16,985 bases of DNA, taken from NCBI GenBank assembly GCA_946885845.1, contig CAMPHJ010000042.1, positions 1 through 16,985 on the forward strand, read 5' to 3'. The notes beneath the pieces are model-generated. The model was not told the origin of the DNA and did no database searches. It saw only the letters and a program-made list of their open reading frames with translations. Origin of the DNA: an uncultured Sphingobium sp. Its GTDB lineage: Bacteria > Pseudomonadota > Alphaproteobacteria > Sphingomonadales > Sphingomonadaceae. The position numbers and the translations under genes were made by a program. Of the stretch, positions 7,946-14,288 are shown piece by piece; position 1 is the stretch's first letter; each line of letters starts with the position of its first letter.

Positions 7946-8896
7946 ATGCAAAAGGCAAAAGTCGGCGTTTTGATATCCGGGCGGGGGTCCAACATGGCGG
8001 CGCTGCTCTACGCCGCCAAGCACCCGTCCTGCCCCTATGAAATCGTCATCGTCGCCGCCAACGATCCGGACGCCGCTGGTCTCACCCTCGCGCAGGCCGA
8101 AGGCATCCCCACCTTCGCCCAAAGCCATAAAGGCATGAAACGCGCCGAGTTCGATCAGATCATCGACGCGCAATTGCGGGCAGCTGGCGTCCAATATGTC
8201 GCCCTCGCCGGTTACATGCGCCTGCTCTCACCCGAATTCGTCGCGGGCTGGGAAAACCGGATGCTCAACATCCACCCCAGCCTCCTCCCCAAATATAAGG
8301 GCCTCGACACCCACCAGAAGGCGCTCGACGCGGGCGACAGCCATGCGGGCTGCTCGGTCCATGTCGTCACCAGCGAACTGGACGACGGCCCGGTACTGGC
8401 GCAGACGGCCGTCGCGGTCCTGCCGGGCGACACCGCCGACAGCCTGGCCGCCCGCATCCTCATCGCCGAACATCAACTCTATTCCCGCACCCTCGCCGAC
8501 TTCGTCACGCGCGAGCGCCAGCCCGAATGGCTGCTCGCCAAGGTTCGCGAACGCGCCCTCGCCCTCCCCCAGGCGGACGAGGTGACATCGCACGGCATGC
8601 CCTGCTTCGGCATCGAAAAAGGCAAGAAATTCGCCTATTTCAGCCATGATCATCATAGCGACAACATTACCGCCCTGCTCGTCAAGACCACCGCGCCCGA
8701 AGAACAGGCGATGCTGATCGACAGCGACCCCGCCCGCTATTTCCGCCCCGCCTATTTCGGCGACGGCTGGGTCGGCATCCGCCTCGACGTTGGCGACACC
8801 GACTGGGACCATATCGAAGACCGTCTGGCGAAAAGCTGGCGGGAAATCGCCCCCAAGAAGCTGCTCGGCCTCATGGACATTGCGGACGAATTTTAA
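7946..8896 (+). CDS. purN: Phosphoribosylglycinamide formyltransferase fused to an MmcQ/YjbR-like domain
   Basis: The N-terminal part (about 1-190) is the folate-dependent GAR transformylase of purine synthesis. It shows ISGRGSNM (10-17) for substrate phosphate binding, the catalytic N108 and H110 in NIHPSLLPKYKG, and D146 in SELDDGP. The Asn-Asp spacing of 38 matches N106/D144 of E. coli. The protein is 316 residues, about 100 longer than a usual PurN. Residues about 203-308 match the MmcQ/YjbR (DUF419) pattern: SHGMPCFGIEKGKKFAYF, then a run ending DPARYFRPAYFGDGWVGIRLD and a closing helix with SWREIAPKKLL. That family has a double-wing DNA-binding-like fold of unclear role. The ATG at 7946 has GGAGGGGAG six bases upstream, inside the repeat. 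A TTG at 7940 is a less likely start. Both domains look intact. Confidence 0.93.
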   Translation: MQKAKVGVLISGRGSNMAALLYAAKHPSCPYEIVIVAANDPDAAGLTLAQAEGIPTFAQSHKGMKRAEFDQIIDAQLRAAGVQYVALAGYMRLLSPEFVAGWENRMLNIHPSLLPKYKGLDTHQKALDAGDSHAGCSVHVVTSELDDGPVLAQTAVAVLPGDTADSLAARILIAEHQLYSRTLADFVTRERQPEWLLAKVRERALALPQADEVTSHGMPCFGIEKGKKFAYFSHDHHSDNITALLVKTTAPEEQAMLIDSDPARYFRPAYFGDGWVGIRLDVGDTDWDHIEDRLAKSWREIAPKKLLGLMDIADEF

Positions 8897-8903
8897 GGAA
8901 GAC

Positions 8904-8971
8904 GTGTTCCTGCGCAGGCAGGAACCCAGTTGAAACGGCCGAACTGGGCTCCTCTGCCTGCGCAGGAGCAC
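8904..8971. repeat. Long imperfect inverted repeat (CCTGCGCAGG family)
   Basis: The left arm 8904-8931 and right arm 8942-8971 pair over about 28 bp with a two-base bulge, around a 10-base loop. Each arm contains the palindrome CCTGCGCAGG and the block CCCAGTT or AACTGGG. It lies 7 bases after the purN stop. It has no T run, but a stem this long in RNA could end or stabilise the purMN transcript. I recognise similar elements from sphingomonad intergenic regions. It is unrelated in sequence to the CTCCCGC family. Confidence 0.8.
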
Positions 8972-9013
8972 CTCCACTTCCATTTTCAGCGGTTTCGCAC
9001 CACATAGGCAGCC

Positions 9014-9940
9014 ATGACCGACAGCCCCACCGCCGCCATCGAAATCACAAACCTCACCAAAGTCTATGCGGGCGGCAAGCGCGCGCTCGACAATATCAGC
9101 CTGACCATCCCGCGCGGCCAGATCTACGGCCTGCTCGGCCCCAACGGCGCGGGCAAGTCGACGACGATCAACATCCTCGCCGGCCTCGTCAACAAGACCA
9201 GCGGCAGCGCGAAAATCTGGGGCTTCGACATCGACCAGAACCCGCGCAACGCGAAAAACTCGATTGGCATCGTGCCGCAGGAAATCGTCTTCGACCCCTT
9301 CTTCACGCCGTTCGAAACGCTGGAAAACCAGGCAGGCTATTATGGCGTGCCCAAGGAACGCCGCCGCTCCCTCGAACTCCTCCGCGCCGTCCATCTGGAG
9401 GACAAGGCCAATGCCTATGCCCGCACCCTGTCGGGCGGCATGAAGCGCCGCCTGCTGGTGGCAAAGGCGATGGTCCACTCGCCGCCGATCCTCGTGCTCG
9501 ACGAACCGACCGCAGGCGTGGATGTTCAGCTTCGCCAGCAGCTATGGGCCTATGTGCGCGAACTGAACGCGCAGGGCGTCACCATCGTCCTCACCACCCA
9601 TTATCTCGAAGAGGCCGAGGAACTGTGCGACCGGATCGGCATCATCAACCATGGTCGCCTGATCACTGACAAACCGACCCGTGAACTAATCGCCATGGCG
9701 CAGGAAAAGGTCGTGCAAGTGACCGTCGACCGCGACATCACCGCCGCGCCGGACGCCCCCTGTTTCGAAAAGGTCGAACTATCCGACCCGCGCACGCTCA
9801 CCATCACCTATATGAAGGACCGCGCCAACGCCGGACAGGTGCTAAGCGCAGTCCAGGCCAGCGGCCTCTCAATCGTGGATGTCGTCACGAGAGACCCGGA
9901 TCTGGAGGATGTCTTCCTCAACCTGACGGCAGCGGCGTGA
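9014..9940 (+). CDS. ABC transporter ATP-binding protein, YadG-like
   Basis: ATPase subunit of an ABC-2 type exporter. All nucleotide-binding motifs are intact: Walker A GPNGAGKST (42-50), Q-loop VPQE (Q89), signature LSGGMKRR (139-146), Walker B ILVLDEPTAGVD (D163, E164) and H-loop H196. The segments AGLVNKTSG, NQAGYYGV and GGMKRRL resemble E. coli YadG closely, so YadG-like is the best reading. The substrate is unknown. At 308 residues it is a stand-alone ATPase without membrane segments, so it needs a separate permease (YadH type). None lies next to it: purN is upstream and a DUF559 gene and nadB are downstream. The ATG at 9014 has a weak AGG six bases before it. Its stop overlaps a GTG at 9937 that opens the next reading frame. 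Confidence 0.9.
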   Translation: MTDSPTAAIEITNLTKVYAGGKRALDNISLTIPRGQIYGLLGPNGAGKSTTINILAGLVNKTSGSAKIWGFDIDQNPRNAKNSIGIVPQEIVFDPFFTPFETLENQAGYYGVPKERRRSLELLRAVHLEDKANAYARTLSGGMKRRLLVAKAMVHSPPILVLDEPTAGVDVQLRQQLWAYVRELNAQGVTIVLTTHYLEEAEELCDRIGIINHGRLITDKPTRELIAMAQEKVVQVTVDRDITAAPDAPCFEKVELSDPRTLTITYMKDRANAGQVLSAVQASGLSIVDVVTRDPDLEDVFLNLTAAA

Positions 9941-9959
9941 CGGATGGCAAGCCAGTTCC

Positions 9960-10031
9960 CCCTCCTGCAAGCGAGAGGGAGACGCCACCTGCTCCCCCTC
10001 CCGCCAGCGGGAGGGGGCTGGTGGGTGGGCC
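9960..10031. repeat. CTCCCGC palindromic units: one decayed, one intact, left side of the DUF559 cassette
   Basis: A decayed unit lies at 9960-9979 (CCCTCCTGC / GCGAGAGGG, one mismatch and one wobble). An intact unit follows, with a perfect 11-bp stem CCCCCTCCCGC (9994-10004) and GCGGGAGGGGG (10007-10017) around the loop CA, then the G-rich tail 10018-10031 pointing into the DUF559 gene. The right arm places GGAGG six bases before a GTG at 10021. Confidence 0.85.
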
Positions 10032-10422
10032 AGCGCAACCTTTCAAAAACAGAAACACAGCTCGCGCCAAGTCCCTCCGCAACGAAGCCTCCCCACCAGA
10101 ACGCCTCCTCTGGCAACATCTCCGCAACCGCCAACTCCATGGCCACAAATTCAGCCGCCAAATGCCCGTCGGCCCCTATTTCTCTGATTTCCTCTGCCGC
10201 GAAGCCAAGCTCGTCATAGAACTCGACGGCTCCACCCACGACAACAGAGCCGCTTACGACGCCCGCCGCGATGCCTATTGCCGTGCCCAAGGCTATTCCA
10301 TTTTGCGCTTCACCAATGCAGATGTGCTGACCAATCTGGAAGGCGTGATGTCCCACATAGTCACCACGCTTGCGCATTTGCCCACCCCCAGCCCCTCCCG
10401 CGTGCGGGAGGGGAGCGAGTAA
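10021..10422 (+). CDS. DUF559 / Vsr-like endonuclease-domain protein in a repeat cassette
   Basis: Small protein of the DUF559 family, a Vsr-related PD-(D/E)XK nuclease fold. No substrate is known. From the GTG at 10021 the core runs ARAKSLRNEASPPERLLW, KFSRQMPVGPYFSDFLC, KLVIELDG, RDAYCRAQGYSILRF and NADVLTNLEGV, the complete family pattern. The acidic pair FSDF and the Glu of VIELDG are the likely metal ligands. The GTG at 10021 was chosen because GGAGG sits six bases upstream, although both lie inside a palindromic repeat. An alternative GTG at 9937 overlaps the ABC gene stop and would add 28 Pro/Ala-rich residues encoded by repeats. The last 13 codons are also repeat sequence. Codon use differs from neighbours (two AGA, two ATA), which suggests transfer. 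nadB begins 4 bases after the stop. Confidence 0.82.
   Translation: MGGPAQPFKNRNTARAKSLRNEASPPERLLWQHLRNRQLHGHKFSRQMPVGPYFSDFLCREAKLVIELDGSTHDNRAAYDARRDAYCRAQGYSILRFTNADVLTNLEGVMSHIVTTLAHLPTPSPSRVREGSE
10380..10413. repeat. CTCCCGC palindromic unit in reverse orientation, right side of the DUF559 cassette
   Basis: The tail GCCCACCCCCAG (10380-10391) is followed by a perfect 10-bp stem CCCCTCCCGC (10392-10401) and GCGGGAGGGG (10404-10413) with loop GT. It is inverted relative to the unit at 9994-10031, so the two face each other across the DUF559 gene. It encodes the last residues of that protein, and its outer arm lies 13 bases before the nadB ATG. Confidence 0.88.
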
Positions 10423-10426
10423 GTCC

Positions 10427-12031
10427 ATGCCTACCACCACTCACGATGTCGTCATAATCGGCTCCGGCGCCGCCGGTCTCACCGCCGCCATCAACCTGGC
10501 GCAGGACCGCAAGGTGGTGGTTCTGGCCAAGGCATCGCTGGACAGCGGCTCGACCAACTGGGCGCAGGGTGGCATTGCCGCGGTGCTGGACGGCGGCGAC
10601 AGCTTCCAGGCGCATGTCGACGACACGATGGTCGCGGGCGCCGGACTCAACAATCTGGAAACGGTGGAATTCGTCGTCTCCGAAGCGCCCGCCGCGATTG
10701 ATCGACTGGCGCAGCTGGGCGTTCCCTTCAACGGCGGGGAGGAGTTTGGCGAGCGCTGGCACCTGACGCGTGAAGGCGGGCATAGTCATCGCCGCATCGT
10801 TCATGTCGATGACGCGACCGGCCACGCGGTGCAGGTCGCCCTGCTCAAGGCCGCGCGCGCCAATCCCAACATCACCCTGCTGGAGGATATGGTCGCCATC
10901 GACCTCATCACGTCCCGCCATGGCGAGCGCTACTCTGGCGACGGCCATGTCTGGGGCGTGTACGCCTTCAACAAGCGGACAAAGCATGTCGACGCGCTGC
11001 TAGGGAAAGCGACGATCCTCTGCACCGGCGGTGCGGGCCGCACCTACCTCTTCTCCACCGCCCCACGCGGAGCCACCGGGGACGGCATCGCCATGGCCTG
11101 GCGCGCGGGCTGTCGCGTCTCCAACATGGAAATGAACCAGTTTCACCCGACCTGCCTCTATAATCTGGAGGTCAAGAATTTCCTGATCACCGAAGCGGTG
11201 CGCGGCGAAGGCGGCCATCTGAAGCTCCCCCCCGGCGTTCCCGGCGGCGGAGAACGCTTCATGCCTCGCTTCGACCCGCGCGGCGAACTTGCACCGCGCG
11301 ACGTCGTTGCGCGCGCTATCGACCATGAAATCAAGCGGCTGGGGCTGGATTATGTCCATCTCGACATCAGTCATCAGCCGCCCGAATTTGTGAAGCAGCA
11401 CTTTCCGACCATCTACGCGCGATTGCTGGACATCGGCATCGACATCACGAAAGAACCGATCCCGGTCGTGCCTGCCCAGCATTATACCTGTGGCGGCGTG
11501 ATCATCGATCTTGATGGCCGCACCGACCTGCCCGGCCTGTATGCGGCAGGCGAAGTCACTGAAAGCGGCCTCCACGGGGCCAATCGCCTGGCGTCCAATT
11601 CCCTGCTGGAATGCTTCGTTTTCGGCGAAGCCGCAGCCCGGCACATCCGTGCGCATTGGGACGACCTGCCCCCGCCGCCGCGAATCCGGCCCTGGGACGA
11701 AAGCCGGGTCAGCAACAGCGACGAAGAAGTCATCGTCCAGCATAACTGGAAGGAAATCCGCCGGTTCATGTGGGACTATGTCGGCATCGTGCGCACGACC
11801 AAGCGGTTGGAACGGGCGCTGCACCGCATCGATCTGCTCGCCAAGGAAGTGGACGAATATTACGGCCACTTCCGCGTAACGCCGGACCTTATCGAACTGC
11901 GCAACCTGCTGGAAGTCGCGCGTCTGGTCGTGCGGTCAGCACTGCGTCGGAAGGAAAGCCGGGGGCTGCACTACACGCTGGATTATCCCGACATGCTGCC
12001 GACCGCTGTGGATACGGTCCTGGCGCCATGA
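10427..12031 (+). CDS. nadB: L-aspartate oxidase
   Basis: FAD-dependent cytoplasmic enzyme that oxidises L-aspartate to iminoaspartate, the first step of de novo NAD synthesis, passing its product to quinolinate synthase NadA. The 534-residue protein has the Rossmann FAD motif VVIIGSGAAGL (8-18), STNWAQGGIAA (42-52), the second FAD segment CTGGAGRTY (199-207), and catalytic or substrate residues E116, H240 (in FHPT), R291 (in APRDVVAR) and H352 (in AQHYTCGG), matching E121, H244, R290 and H351 of the E. coli enzyme. It also has the C-terminal FAD loop ESGLHGANRLASNSLLE (379-395). The ATG at 10427 is preferred over an in-frame upstream start at 10370, which would only add repeat-encoded residues. 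nadA and nadC are not in the window. The Shine-Dalgarno sequence comes from the preceding repeat. Confidence 0.95.
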   Translation: MPTTTHDVVIIGSGAAGLTAAINLAQDRKVVVLAKASLDSGSTNWAQGGIAAVLDGGDSFQAHVDDTMVAGAGLNNLETVEFVVSEAPAAIDRLAQLGVPFNGGEEFGERWHLTREGGHSHRRIVHVDDATGHAVQVALLKAARANPNITLLEDMVAIDLITSRHGERYSGDGHVWGVYAFNKRTKHVDALLGKATILCTGGAGRTYLFSTAPRGATGDGIAMAWRAGCRVSNMEMNQFHPTCLYNLEVKNFLITEAVRGEGGHLKLPPGVPGGGERFMPRFDPRGELAPRDVVARAIDHEIKRLGLDYVHLDISHQPPEFVKQHFPTIYARLLDIGIDITKEPIPVVPAQHYTCGGVIIDLDGRTDLPGLYAAGEVTESGLHGANRLASNSLLECFVFGEAAARHIRAHWDDLPPPPRIRPWDESRVSNSDEEVIVQHNWKEIRRFMWDYVGIVRTTKRLERALHRIDLLAKEVDEYYGHFRVTPDLIELRNLLEVARLVVRSALRRKESRGLHYTLDYPDMLPTAVDTVLAP

Positions 12032-12067
12032 AAATCGAAGGATGAACCGCTCGCTGGCGCACCACCC

Positions 12068-12925
12068 TTAGCGGATCAGAAACTGTTTCAGCGCAGCCGC
12101 GAAGCGCGCGGGCTGGTCCTCCATGACGACATGGCCGCTGGGACCGATCGGGGCCAGCTTCACATCCTTTTTGGCGGCATAGGCGGCGCGGAAAGTGCGA
12201 CCGATCTGCGCTGACTGCGCCGGATCGGACCCGACAGCATAGACCACTTCCATAGGCGCGCCGATCCGCCCCAATTGCGGCCCCAGATCGACATTGGCCA
12301 GGTCGCGCAGGGCGTTGGCGATCACATCAGGATCGCTACCGCGCGCGCCCGGCGCTTCGGCCAATATCTGCGCCAGATAGGCGCGGCCCGCTTTGGTCCC
12401 GGTAAAATATTGACTGAGTTGTCCGGCAAGATAGCCCATGCCGCGCGCGGTGCCACCGACCATCGCCGCGCCTGCGGGCAACATGTCCACGACCATGATC
12501 CGCGCCGCCACTGCCTTCAACCCCAGCATCATCGCCAAAGTCCCGCCCATGCTATGGCCAACGACGGCGGGGCGAACCAGGCCGGCGGTTCGAACGTAAC
12601 GCGCGATCTCATCGGCGATCGGCTGGATCAGCGGCCCGCTGGCGTTCGCGTCAGGCGCCAGCCCGGCAAAGCCGCGCACATGGACCAGGTGCCAGCGACA
12701 GCCGGGGATCTTGTCCAGTACGTCGCTCCACAGCCCCGGTCCGCTCGCCAGGCCGGGAATCAACAGGACATCGCGCCCCTGCCCCCGCGTCGTCACCGCA
12801 ATCCTGCGCGACACGAACGGCGCGGACGCCGCCCTCGCGCCGCCCTGATCGAACAAAAACATCCCAGCGCAAACACCAGCCCCGACCCGCAGCAATCTTC
12901 GCCTGTTAATGACCGGATCATTCAT
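12068..12925 (-). CDS. Alpha/beta hydrolase with Tat-type signal peptide
   Basis: Serine hydrolase of the alpha/beta fold, 285 residues. The N-terminus MNDPVINRRRLLRVGAGVCAG followed by a hydrophobic stretch and an ARAASA cleavage-like site resembles a twin-arginine signal, so export to the periplasm in folded form is likely (inference). The nucleophile elbow is VGHSMGG with S125. A candidate acid is D234 in AVGSDP, and the histidine is H265 in GPSGHVVMEDQP, giving a complete triad. A GLASGPGLW segment (58-66) lies where the oxyanion loop is expected. The substrate cannot be told. The ATG at 12925 is clear because AAGGAGG stands seven bases upstream. The frame is open back to a TTG at 12979. 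It converges on nadB with 36 bases between them and diverges from the beta-lactamase-like gene. Confidence 0.85.
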   Translation of the reverse strand: MNDPVINRRRLLRVGAGVCAGMFLFDQGGARAASAPFVSRRIAVTTRGQGRDVLLIPGLASGPGLWSDVLDKIPGCRWHLVHVRGFAGLAPDANASGPLIQPIADEIARYVRTAGLVRPAVVGHSMGGTLAMMLGLKAVAARIMVVDMLPAGAAMVGGTARGMGYLAGQLSQYFTGTKAGRAYLAQILAEAPGARGSDPDVIANALRDLANVDLGPQLGRIGAPMEVVYAVGSDPAQSAQIGRTFRAAYAAKKDVKLAPIGPSGHVVMEDQPARFAAALKQFLIR

Positions 12926-12932
12926 GCATTCG

Positions 12933-12939
12933 CCTCCTT
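12933..12939 (-). promoter_or_regulatory. Strong ribosome binding site deciding the hydrolase start
   Basis: On the minus strand AAGGAGG lies 7 bases before the ATG at 12925. It is the best Shine-Dalgarno match in the window outside the repeats. It sets the start inside a longer open frame, which puts the twin-arginine motif at residues 8-10. Confidence 0.75.
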
Positions 12940-13084
12940 GCCCATTCCGGCTGAACGGAAGGTGAGCGCTACGCTTCAAAAACGTTCAGGCTCCTTACAT
13001 CGCAAATGTGGAATCATTCGTCGCATCTTCCTTGTCAGCGGAACGAGGCAAAGCGCCTAGTCACAGGAGAGTTCGGGGACGTTA

Positions 13085-14230
13085 ATGTATAAGCGAAATG
13101 GTGGGCGCGGTTGGCGCCCGGAAGGCGGATCGGCCCGCCTCATTCTGTTGGTAGCGGCGCTGTCAGCCTGCGTCAGCGCTCCGGTGGAGCCTCAGGCCCG
13201 TGCCACCCAAAGGGTGCAGCCGACCACGGCCACTTTCCCGATCAAGCGGGTCGCAAATCCCCCCAAGTCCTTCGAGGAACTGGATGTAGACCAACGGGAT
13301 ACCCCGCCTCCCGCGCTGGTCAGCGTCGTGCGCAACCTGGGGCAGAGTTTCCAGGGCAAGGTCGGCATTGCGGTGCGCCGTATCGGCAGCGACTGGACTG
13401 TCGCATGGAATGGCAATGCGCTTTTCCCCCAGCAGAGCGTATCCAAGCTGTGGGTTTCGATGACATTTCTGGACGCGGTGGACAGGGGCAAGATCCGACT
13501 GACCGACACCACGACTATCACCAGAAAAGACCTTACCCTCTTTCACCAGCCGAGCGCAGCGCTTGTCGGCAATACCGGCTGGACGACCAGCTATGCCGAC
13601 CTGATGCGGCGGGCCATGATGCAGAGCGACAACACGGCGAACGACACATTGCTGCGCGCGGTCGGCGGTCCCGAAGCCGTGCGCGGATTCCTGGCGCGGC
13701 GAACGATCAAGGATATTCGCTTCGGCCCAGGCGAGCGGCTGTTGCAAGCCACCACCGCGGGCCTCGATTGGCGGCAGGATTATTCGATCGGCCGCAACTT
13801 CTATGCTGCCCGGTCCAGGCTTCCCAAGTCTGTGCGGGAAAAGGCACTCGACAATTATCTTGCCAGTCCACCGGACGGCGCTGCCCCCACCTCCATCGTC
13901 AAGGCACTGGCGAAGCTGAAGGAAGGCGAAATGCTTTCCCCCGCATCCAGCCAGTTGCTGCTATCGATCATGAGCCAGGCGAAGACCGGACCGCAGCGCA
14001 TCAAGGGCGGCGTCCCGGCGGGGTGGAAATATCTCCACAAAACCGGAACGGGACAGGATCTCGCTCCACGCTCGACCGGCTATAACGACATCGGCATCAT
14101 GACTGCGCCCGATGGCACCAGCTATGCGGTGGCGGTCATGATCGGTAGCACCACATTGCCTATCCCTGGCCGATGGGAATTGATGCAGGCGGTGGCAAAG
14201 GCTGTCGCAGCGAATCACGAAAAGCGTTGA
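13085..14230 (+). CDS. Class A beta-lactamase-like serine hydrolase, probable lipoprotein
   Basis: Serine hydrolase of the class A beta-lactamase/transpeptidase fold, 381 residues. The N-terminus has a short hydrophobic segment and the lipobox LSAC (C29), so it is probably a lipoprotein facing the periplasm. Active-site motifs are SVSK (S118, K121), SDN (181-183), ERLLQ (E217 to Q221) and KTG (319-321). The SDN-to-Glu spacing of 36 equals the S130-to-E166 spacing of class A enzymes, so E217 is likely the deacylation Glu, although the usual Asn170 is Gln here. The distance from E217 to KTG is 102 residues against 68 in class A, an insertion of about 34. Whether it destroys beta-lactams or acts on the cell wall cannot be told. 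The ATG at 13085 has GGGGA about six bases upstream. Confidence 0.82.
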   Translation: MYKRNGGRGWRPEGGSARLILLVAALSACVSAPVEPQARATQRVQPTTATFPIKRVANPPKSFEELDVDQRDTPPPALVSVVRNLGQSFQGKVGIAVRRIGSDWTVAWNGNALFPQQSVSKLWVSMTFLDAVDRGKIRLTDTTTITRKDLTLFHQPSAALVGNTGWTTSYADLMRRAMMQSDNTANDTLLRAVGGPEAVRGFLARRTIKDIRFGPGERLLQATTAGLDWRQDYSIGRNFYAARSRLPKSVREKALDNYLASPPDGAAPTSIVKALAKLKEGEMLSPASSQLLLSIMSQAKTGPQRIKGGVPAGWKYLHKTGTGQDLAPRSTGYNDIGIMTAPDGTSYAVAVMIGSTTLPIPGRWELMQAVAKAVAANHEKR

Positions 14231-14245
14231 ACGACAGTCTGTATG

Positions 14246-14275
14246 GCGTGAACAGGTAAGACCGCCTGTTCACGC
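14246..14275. terminator. Hairpin between converging genes, probable bidirectional terminator
   Basis: A perfect 11-bp stem GCGTGAACAGG (14246-14256) and CCTGTTCACGC (14265-14275) with an 8-base loop sits between the stop codons of the beta-lactamase-like gene and metH. There is no T run on either side, so it is not a classic intrinsic terminator, but its place and stability fit a shared transcript end. Confidence 0.65.
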
Positions 14276-14288
14276 TCCAACCCATTGA

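Noticed and set aside
8228..9478. Minus-strand frame of 416 codons spanning purN and the ABC gene
   Set aside because: It runs through the hairpin repeat and antisense to two well-supported genes. Composition is that of a shadow frame.
9937..10413. CRISPR-like reading of the repeated GC palindromes
   Set aside because: The units are few, in alternating orientation and at irregular distance, with a gene between two of them. There are no regular spacers and no cas gene.
9960..10422. Insertion sequence at the DUF559 cassette
   Set aside because: No transposase motif and no obvious target-site duplication next to the repeats. The flanking units are the dispersed palindromes themselves, so a REPIN-type explanation fits better.
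12032..12067. Terminator between nadB and the hydrolase gene
   Set aside because: The 36 bases contain no clear stem longer than 4-5 bp and no T run.
13030..13084. Sigma-70-like promoter (TTGTCA with a CCTAGT 18 bases on) before the beta-lactamase-like gene
   Set aside because: The -10 match is poor, and no regulator gene such as ampR lies next to it.
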